DNA of 16,350 bases from CAYUBI01 sp964443005 (lineage in GTDB: Bacteria; Margulisbacteria; Riflemargulisbacteria; GWF2-35-9; CAYUBI01). This document shows positions 8,568 through 13,539 of this stretch, piece after piece. Numbering within the stretch: position 1 is the stretch's first letter; every line of letters starts with the position of its first letter. The stretch spans positions 1 to 16,350 of the forward strand of contig CAYUBI010000051.1 of NCBI GenBank assembly GCA_964443005.1, written 5' to 3'. Made by a program: the position numbers and the translations under genes. Below the pieces are notes generated by a model that saw only the letters and a list, made by a program, of their open reading frames with translations, was not told the origin of the DNA and searched no databases.

Positions 8568-9158
8568 TTATCCTTTGGAATTTTGCATCTTCGGGTTCAT
8601 TAGGGATCTAGGAACAAAGATTTTTGTTCCGTACATGATAGGGTTGTTTGTGATATATTGGCGTATGCGGTTTAATTCAGATTCATTCCGAATTATTCGT
8701 TCATGATATGATTTCTGCCATTGAAATGATTGAATATTATTTGCCCAAAAATATTTTGTAACGCCAATTTTGAATCCACGAATAACCGATGATAATGACC
8801 GCCCCCATTTGGTTTGCCACGATATTTCATCTGGTAGGGAACAATAATTATTGTTCCCTACAATACCCAATACCCCATGAACATGATCGGGCATAACAAC
8901 AAATTCATCCAATGTAATATCAGGAAAATGGTTAGGAATTTCGACCCAGCATTGGTAGGTATGTTGGCCATATTCGTTTAATATCATTACCCCATTTTCA
9001 ATATTGCCAAACGTGGTATCCGTCGTTGTCGACGTAGGGAACAAATATTTTTGTTCCCTACTACAGGATTTCACACAAATGGTTACAAAACACAAACCAG
9101 ATTGTGAATAATCATAACCAGACAATCGGTTCAATTTTCGGTTGCGCAATGCCTTCAT
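8568..9158 (-). CDS. REP-associated tyrosine transposase (RAYT, Y1_Tnp family) inside the hsd operon
   Basis: This 196-aa protein resembles RAYTs, single-strand DNA nucleases of the IS200/IS605-like HUH group. Visible are YDYSQSGLCFVTICV (15-29), FVVMPDHVHGVLGIV (86-100) with the metal-binding HxH (H92, H94), SYHERIIRNE (150-159) and the IRQYITNNP block (165-173) with the likely nucleophile Y168. It starts with an ATGA overlap on the hsdS stop and ends 4 nt before hsdR, so it is translated as part of the operon. Three palindromes of one type lie in the coding sequence and encode SREQKYLFPT (33-42), VGNNNYCSLP (100-109) and YGTKIFVPRSL (176-186). The first and last look like extra segments compared with ordinary RAYTs. 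The core motifs are intact. Whether it still acts on DNA is unknown. Confidence 0.9.
   Translation of the reverse strand: MKALRNRKLNRLSGYDYSQSGLCFVTICVKSCSREQKYLFPTSTTTDTTFGNIENGVMILNEYGQHTYQCWVEIPNHFPDITLDEFVVMPDHVHGVLGIVGNNNYCSLPDEISWQTKWGRSLSSVIRGFKIGVTKYFWANNIQSFQWQKSYHERIIRNESELNRIRQYITNNPIMYGTKIFVPRSLMNPKMQNSKG
8608..8634. repeat. REP-like palindrome, degenerate copy
   Basis: The arms GGAACAAA (8611-8618) and TTTGTTCC (8623-8630) flank a 4-nt centre GATT. The outer GTAG/CTAC part of the other two copies is decayed here. It lies in the RAYT gene and encodes the C-terminal YGTKIFVPRSL segment. Confidence 0.7.
8834..8861. repeat. REP-like palindrome, perfect 28 bp
   Basis: A perfect palindrome of 14-nt arms (GTAGGGAACAATAA and its complement) with no loop. 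It lies in the RAYT gene just after the HxH motif and is read in frame as VGNNNYCSLP. It shares GTAGGGAACAA with the copy at 9034-9061. Confidence 0.92.
9034..9061. repeat. REP-like palindrome, 12-bp arms
   Basis: The arms GTAGGGAACAAA and TTTGTTCCCTAC surround a 4-nt centre TATT. It lies near the 5' end of the RAYT gene and encodes SREQKYLFPT, where related transposases are shorter. It is the same element type as 8834-8861, read in a different frame. Confidence 0.9.
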
Positions 9159-10285
9159 CTCTTAACCCGCCATTCACCAGTAAGCAACTTTTGCATTAAG
9201 GCTTGTTTCTGTGACACAAATTTACACTCGATTTGTTCTAATAGATAAATTTCCTGTCTTAAACTACTTAAAAAAGAAGCGAACTGGTCTTGTTCATGTA
9301 TTGGCGGGAAATACATCATGAATTTAGCTAATGTGCTTAACTTTATATAGGGCATAGCGCCTTGTTGTCGCTCTTTTTCAATTTGCTTTCGTAGTGTTGC
9401 TGTTAGATAAAATAGCAAATATTGTGCAGACACTTGTTTGAAATCATAGAGGACATATGTGCGTTGATATGCTTCAAACTTCCCAGTATACAACTGAGGA
9501 TTCCCTATATTTCCATTACCTGCTATTAGAATAGCTGTTGTGTCAAAAGAGAACTCCTTGCTATAGATGTGGTCTTTTCCACATGTAAAAAATGGATAAG
9601 AACCTTCCGTGTCTCCCTCATTAACGTCTTTGCTTCCAGTAGTTATTGAACATATGTCCTCTAATTGAATTGATTTTGAAAAACTATTTGTTTGGAGATC
9701 TAAGATTAGTCGGTGTATTTGATATGAAAACTGCTTCTCCTTCGCCTTCACCAACTTCTCAGTCAGGGCGATAGCTTTATCCCAGCTCTCAAGCACATCG
9801 ACAATGGCTTGTTGTTCAGGGAGGGTGGGAAGCGGAACCTCAATATTTTCGACGACTGACTTATTAATCTTTACCATACTTACACTTGTTCCTGATGCTG
9901 ATTGCTGAAGGTATTTTTGAACAGCAAATCCTTGAAGAACTTTTTCTACATAATCTGGATTTGCTAATGTTTCATTAACTCTAAATCGCATCATTAAATC
10001 AGGATAAGAACAAATAATCGGATGTTCACGATAAAGTGCAACCCGTCCAACTTTATCTCGCGTATTTGATCGACTCACTAAGAAGTCACCATTTTTTAAA
10101 ATAAACTGGTCAACCTTGTTGTCATTAAGAGGTGCAGGTTTAATTTGTGAAATATCCAAACTAATGCCAGTTAATGCACCAAGGCCTAACACCCATTTAC
10201 CGTTTTCATCACTATCGCAAACAGGAGAATACCCGTTTTTAATTGATGTACTAACGATGTCTTTCAAGAGCATGGTTTTCATCAT
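9155..10285 (-). CDS. hsdS: Type I restriction-modification specificity subunit (two target-recognition domains)
   Basis: HsdS recognises the split DNA target and holds two HsdM subunits. The 376-aa protein has the classic two-fold layout. TRD1 is about 5-150 and ends in PLPTLPEQQAIVDVL (151-165), followed by a central helix. TRD2 is about 205-325 and ends in YFPPIHEQDQFASFL (325-339), followed by a C-terminal helix and the common ending LMQKLLTGEWRVKR. The two conserved blocks are about 175 residues apart, as expected. It starts at overlapping ATGs (10285 and 10282) that share bases with the stop of the small upstream gene. Its own stop overlaps the RAYT start by 4 nt. The TRD sequences are variable by nature, so the recognised site cannot be read from the sequence. 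A second, half-size S protein heads the same operon. Confidence 0.94.
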   Translation of the reverse strand: MMKTMLLKDIVSTSIKNGYSPVCDSDENGKWVLGLGALTGISLDISQIKPAPLNDNKVDQFILKNGDFLVSRSNTRDKVGRVALYREHPIICSYPDLMMRFRVNETLANPDYVEKVLQGFAVQKYLQQSASGTSVSMVKINKSVVENIEVPLPTLPEQQAIVDVLESWDKAIALTEKLVKAKEKQFSYQIHRLILDLQTNSFSKSIQLEDICSITTGSKDVNEGDTEGSYPFFTCGKDHIYSKEFSFDTTAILIAGNGNIGNPQLYTGKFEAYQRTYVLYDFKQVSAQYLLFYLTATLRKQIEKERQQGAMPYIKLSTLAKFMMYFPPIHEQDQFASFLSSLRQEIYLLEQIECKFVSQKQALMQKLLTGEWRVKR

Positions 10286-10449
10286 CGTTTCCCCAGCGTA
10301 GCATTAATGCGATTAATCAGTTTTTGAGTTAAATCCGCTTCACACTCTAACCATTTAAAGGCATCGATTTTGCCCCCTTTAAATGAAAGGATATGTATGT
10401 TTTGTACACACCCATTATGACGTAAAGTTAAAACAGAAGAGGATCCCAT
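10282..10449 (-). CDS. Unknown 55-aa protein between dinD-like gene and hsdS
   Basis: I do not recognise this protein. It begins MGSSSVLTLRHNGCVQN and ends LTQKLINRINATLGKR. It looks like two short beta-type stretches (SVLTL, NIHILSF), a GGKIDAFKWLE segment and a C-terminal amphipathic helix rich in K/R. There is no signal peptide or membrane segment. The ATG at 10449 comes 4 nt after the dinD-like stop, and its TGA overlaps the hsdS ATG by 4 nt. The close packing on both sides is the main reason to call it real. The frame stays open further upstream (ATG at 10485), but that would overlap the dinD-like gene. The ribosome site is weak, consistent with coupling. It could also be a gene remnant whose only role is to couple translation. 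Confidence 0.6.
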   Translation of the reverse strand: MGSSSVLTLRHNGCVQNIHILSFKGGKIDAFKWLECEADLTQKLINRINATLGKR

Positions 10450-10453
10450 ATTT

Positions 10454-11305
10454 TTAGTAATCTTTCGGCATTTGAGATTTATCAATTAATTTCTTTTCTT
10501 CAGACTTTACCCGCCGCTCAAGCTTCCTTAAATCTTCTGCCGCTGGCAACTCCTCCGGCTTTATGCCTCGTTCACCCAACATATTCCGGACACTTCGATT
10601 ATTCTGAATATGCTCATCTGTAATTGCCGCTTCACCTTGTAGGTCATGTTCTTTTACATTGTGGTTGGTAATCTCTGTTGCAAGATTCTTTGCGGCAATA
10701 GTTACTGTTGGCAAGAAATCAGCTAAAGGTCTGTTTTCAGGAATACCCAACTTGTTTTTCATTATTTTGGTAGGGTTTCCTCCAAACAAAACAGTATCTC
10801 CTTTTGATCGTATCCGTCCGAAACCTTGATCGTCTACTCCACGTTCATAGATATTCTTAGACAACTCAGTTTCAGATTCGCGTAGTTTTTGCCTTGCTTG
10901 CAATCGCTCTTGTAAAAGAATCCGCTCTTCCAGAATTTCTTGCTTGCGTGTTTGAATTGCAAAGTAGGTTTGAGCAAAAGCAATGGGATCTTTCCTAGAG
11001 TCACCGTTTTGAGCTATTAAATAGCAGGCGTATCTTGTTAGGACAATATCTTCGACTAAGCGATCGGCACCAGAACCGATTTTGACCATTTTCGTGACCT
11101 CACGAAAATGGTTGTCTACTTCTACATCAGCCTTTTCGCAGGCAGTCCTCGCTTTTGTAATAACCTTACTAAAATTTTCCCAACGATCATACCCAAGTAT
11201 GGATTGCAAATCCCGTGCAAACCAATATTCGATCTTTGAATCAGGAAAAATATTTAATATGCTATCAAACTGAGAATGTAATTCTTGAATCGCGTCTTTA
11301 TTCAT
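10454..11305 (-). CDS. dinD: DinD-like protein (DNA-damage-inducible protein D family)
   Basis: A 283-aa protein close in size and pattern to E. coli DinD (about 274 aa). It shows the N-terminal block YWFARDLQSILGYDRWENF (27-45), typical of the family and reminiscent of BRO-N/antirepressor domains, then LTRYACYLIAQNGD, a charged coiled-coil-like segment (about 115-150) and GTKIMKNKLGI-like residues (PTKIMKNKLGI). E. coli DinD is LexA-regulated and reported to inhibit RecA strand exchange. Here the gene has no promoter of its own; its ATG overlaps the hsdM stop by 4 nt. SOS control is therefore not evident and expression should follow the R-M operon. DinD-like genes within type I loci are found elsewhere, but what they do there is not settled. 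The symbol marks family membership only. Confidence 0.88.
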   Translation of the reverse strand: MNKDAIQELHSQFDSILNIFPDSKIEYWFARDLQSILGYDRWENFSKVITKARTACEKADVEVDNHFREVTKMVKIGSGADRLVEDIVLTRYACYLIAQNGDSRKDPIAFAQTYFAIQTRKQEILEERILLQERLQARQKLRESETELSKNIYERGVDDQGFGRIRSKGDTVLFGGNPTKIMKNKLGIPENRPLADFLPTVTIAAKNLATEITNHNVKEHDLQGEAAITDEHIQNNRSVRNMLGERGIKPEELPAAEDLRKLERRVKSEEKKLIDKSQMPKDY

Positions 11306-12816
11306 CGCTCAATCTCCTTTAACTTGGTTGCCATTTGAGCCCGAACAACTGCCAGTTCTTTTTCAAGTTGGTCGATTTCTGATTGAACCGCATCAATATC
11401 AATTTCCTCTTCTTCCTCAAAGGTATCAACATAGCGAGGAATATTAAGATTAAAATCGTTGTCATTAATCTCGTCAAAAGAGGCCATATAGGAGTATTTA
11501 TCAATGACCGTTTTTGCCTGATACGTTGTAAGGATTTTATCTAAATGATCGTCAGATAGAGTGTTTTGATTCTTTCCTGGAATATAGTCTCGGCTTGCAT
11601 CGATAAATAAAACTGTTTTGTCATTTTCTCGAATGCCACCTTTTTCACGACTGCGATCAAACACCAAAATAGCAACCGGAATATTGGTCGTTGGAAACAA
11701 GTTGCCTGGCAGACCAATAACAGCATCTAAAATATTGTCTTCTATCATTTTTTGCCGGATACGTCCTTCTGCAGCACCTCTAAATAGAACACCATGTGGA
11801 ACAACAACAGCTATGCGGCCTTCTTTTTCTAAAGCCGCTTCCACCATGTGGCTAATAAATGCCCAATCACCTTTGCTTTTAGGAGGAACTCCTCTCCAAA
11901 ATCGATTAAAACGATCGCTCTCAGCTTCTTCTGCTCCCCACTTGTCTAATGAAAAAGGGGGATTGGCTACAACTATGTTGAATTTCATGAGCTTGTCGTT
12001 CTCAACCAAAGCAGGGCTTGTTAAGGTGTTGCACCATTCAATTCGGGCTGAGTCAGCACCGTGAAGAAACATATTCATTCTTGCCAGTGCCCATGTGCTA
12101 CCGTTTACCTCCATCCCGAATATCGCATAATTTGAATCAATGACTGCTCGTGTCGCTTCTATTAATAATCCACCCGACCCACAAGTAGGATCACAAATCC
12201 GATCACCGGACTTAGGCTTTGCCAATTTTGCAACCAGCTCAGAGACCTTATGTGGAGTATAAAATTCCCCCGCTTTTTTCCCTGCATCAGTGGCAAATCT
12301 TTCTATTAAATAGATATAAGTATTGCCAATAACATCTTCTGATACACGACTAGGACTCATATCGAGTTGCGGCTTATTAAAGTCTTCCAACATCATCTTT
12401 AAACGACGATTACGGTCTTTGGTTTTGCCTAAATTTGCTTCACTATTAAAGTCAATATTTCGGAAAACACCTTCTAATTTCATTTTATTGGTTTCTTCAA
12501 TCGCATCGAAGGTAATATTAATCAATTCCCCAATATTTGCTTCATTGCGTTTCTCGTAAAGGTCATAGAAACTGCATCCTTTGGGTAGAACAAATCTTTC
12601 TCTGTCCAGTTTGCGCCGGATACGGACATCATCATCACCATACTGTTTTTTATATTCGTTATAGTGATCTTGCCATATGTCCGTAATATACTTGAGAAAG
12701 AGCATAACCAAAATATAGTCTTTATATTGAGCTGGATCAACAGCACCTCTAAACGTATCACACGCAGACCATGCCGCATTGTTAATATCTCGTTGATCAA
12801 TTTTTTCGGTTAACAT
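11302..12816 (-). CDS. hsdM: Type I restriction-modification methyltransferase subunit
   Basis: HsdM is the N6-adenine methyltransferase that works with HsdS to protect host DNA and is also part of the restriction complex. The 504-aa protein has the usual N-terminal helical domain (QRDINNAAWSACDTFRGAVD), the AGEFYTPHKVSELVAKL block, the SAM-binding motif DPTCGSGG (about 209-216) and catalytic NPPF (285-288). A charged C-terminal coiled coil (about 465-500) probably contacts HsdS. The ATG at 12816 was chosen over the one at 12837 because AAGGAG lies 9-10 nt ahead of it and the encoded N-terminus MLTEKIDQRD is standard. The upstream half-S gene ends 1 nt before it, and the dinD-like start overlaps its stop. 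Confidence 0.97.
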   Translation of the reverse strand: MLTEKIDQRDINNAAWSACDTFRGAVDPAQYKDYILVMLFLKYITDIWQDHYNEYKKQYGDDDVRIRRKLDRERFVLPKGCSFYDLYEKRNEANIGELINITFDAIEETNKMKLEGVFRNIDFNSEANLGKTKDRNRRLKMMLEDFNKPQLDMSPSRVSEDVIGNTYIYLIERFATDAGKKAGEFYTPHKVSELVAKLAKPKSGDRICDPTCGSGGLLIEATRAVIDSNYAIFGMEVNGSTWALARMNMFLHGADSARIEWCNTLTSPALVENDKLMKFNIVVANPPFSLDKWGAEEAESDRFNRFWRGVPPKSKGDWAFISHMVEAALEKEGRIAVVVPHGVLFRGAAEGRIRQKMIEDNILDAVIGLPGNLFPTTNIPVAILVFDRSREKGGIRENDKTVLFIDASRDYIPGKNQNTLSDDHLDKILTTYQAKTVIDKYSYMASFDEINDNDFNLNIPRYVDTFEEEEEIDIDAVQSEIDQLEKELAVVRAQMATKLKEIER

Positions 12817-12817
12817 T

Positions 12818-13426
12818 TTATAATTCTCCTTTCGCATATTGCATCAACTTTTTTGAAATAAAAGCACCCTTCTTTGCTGTAAGCAAACTTAATAAATACT
12901 GCTCTTTTTCTTCAAGCAAACTGATTTCGACAATTTTACGTTGGTGTTCTATGGTGGGAAGGCTTATCTCAAGCTGTTCCAAATCATCCTTGCTGATCAT
13001 TTTTTGGGCTGTACCTTTTGCATTACTGGCTAATTTCTTTTGGCTATCAGGCTGATTGATAAACCACATTACATATCGAGGATATGCTATAGGTTCTGCA
13101 ATACGTATTCGGATTAATGGAGCAGCAATAATTGCATTAAAGATATTGCTACTAATAATGCCTGCGGTATTGTTTTGTCCTCTTGCCCGAAAAATAATGT
13201 CATCCCCAAAGGCCAGTTGATTCTCTTTAAGGTCGTCAACGTGTGTCCTTGTTAAAGTTTCAGGGCTAACGATGCCGTCATCCCGAAGATCCTTCATTTG
13301 AATAACGAGAACATTGCCTTTCGCATCGGCTTCTATTCGAGACCGAAAGGTGTATCCGACCTGAATTGCCGCGATATCACCTAAACTTTTTTTTAAGACA
13401 GTAAATGGTTTAATTTTGTTAGGCAT
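12818..13426 (-). CDS. Half-size HsdS-like protein (single target-recognition domain)
   Basis: This 202-aa protein has one S-type unit: LGDIAAIQVGYTFRSRIE, a variable TRD region, the K-GTAQKMISKDDLEQLEISLPTIEHQRKI block (about 143-171) typical of the end of a TRD, and a helix ending in LMQYAKGEL. It is about half the length of a full HsdS. Half-S proteins can dimerise to form a working, symmetric specificity subunit in some systems; this one might do that, modify the full HsdS, or regulate. It is the first gene of the operon. The ATG at 13426 lies at the predicted transcription start, giving a leaderless message. An in-frame ATG at 13465 would sit upstream of the -35 box and cannot be used from that promoter. 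The gene appears complete, not a fragment. Confidence 0.82.
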   Translation of the reverse strand: MPNKIKPFTVLKKSLGDIAAIQVGYTFRSRIEADAKGNVLVIQMKDLRDDGIVSPETLTRTHVDDLKENQLAFGDDIIFRARGQNNTAGIISSNIFNAIIAAPLIRIRIAEPIAYPRYVMWFINQPDSQKKLASNAKGTAQKMISKDDLEQLEISLPTIEHQRKIVEISLLEEKEQYLLSLLTAKKGAFISKKLMQYAKGEL

Positions 13427-13432
13427 GGAGGC

Positions 13433-13462
13433 ACTATAGCAGAGGACGAAATTACTTGTCAA
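13433..13462 (-). promoter_or_regulatory. Sigma70-type promoter of the R-M operon
   Basis: On the - strand, a perfect -35 TTGACA (13457-13462) is followed after 18 bases by TATAGT (13433-13438, 5 of 6). The expected start point is at about 13426, which is the A of the half-S ATG. It is the only strong promoter I see for the eight-gene operon and lies inside the island, between the right direct repeat and the first gene. Confidence 0.75.
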
Positions 13463-13471
13463 CAAACAAAA

Positions 13472-13492
13472 TACAGTAATTCGATTACTGTA
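13472..13492. promoter_or_regulatory. Palindrome upstream of the R-M promoter (operator or weak terminator)
   Basis: The perfect 9-nt arms TACAGTAAT and ATTACTGTA are separated by TCG. On the - strand it ends 10 nt before the -35 box and begins 9 nt after the GGDEF gene stop, with TTTTGTTTGTT following. It could be an operator for a regulator of the hsd operon, or an AT-rich intrinsic terminator insulating it from the GGDEF gene. No regulator gene is present in the island. Confidence 0.55.
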
Positions 13493-13501
13493 ACGGTCTC
13501 A

Positions 13502-13539
13502 CTAAACCGCGACTCGATTTCGTCCGGTTTTTTTGGCTT
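13502..13539 (+). repeat. Right 38-bp direct repeat (putative attachment-site copy) at the GGDEF gene 3' end
   Basis: It matches 4612-4649 with a single mismatch. On the - strand it is the last 12 codons (KAKKTGRNRVAV) and TAG of the diguanylate cyclase gene. This C-terminal motif is widely conserved among GGDEF domains, so the site is a natural conserved target for integration. Confidence 0.85.

Larger units (their letters stand above)
4612..13539. mobile_element. Integrase-less genomic island carrying one type I R-M operon, inserted at a GGDEF gene 3' end
   Basis: The segment is bounded exactly by 38-bp direct repeats and contains only one - strand operon plus its promoter. The right repeat is the native 3' end of the diguanylate cyclase gene. 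The left repeat is a displaced copy that keeps the reading frame and stop codon. This matches what islands leave when they integrate at the 3' end of a gene and restore it. No tyrosine or serine recombinase, excisionase or mobilisation gene is present. The element was therefore either moved in trans, lost its integrase, or arrived by recombination between repeats. The repeats and gene layout are seen directly; mobility is inferred. Confidence 0.75.

Noticed and set aside
8834..9061. Palindromes in the RAYT gene as a CRISPR array
   Set aside because: There are only three copies, spaced about 170-225 bases apart, with no regular spacers or cas genes; the sequence between them is coding.
13472..13492. 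LexA (SOS) box controlling the dinD-containing operon
   Set aside because: A LexA box is CTGT-N8-ACAG. Here the half-sites face the opposite way (ACAG-N11-CTGT).
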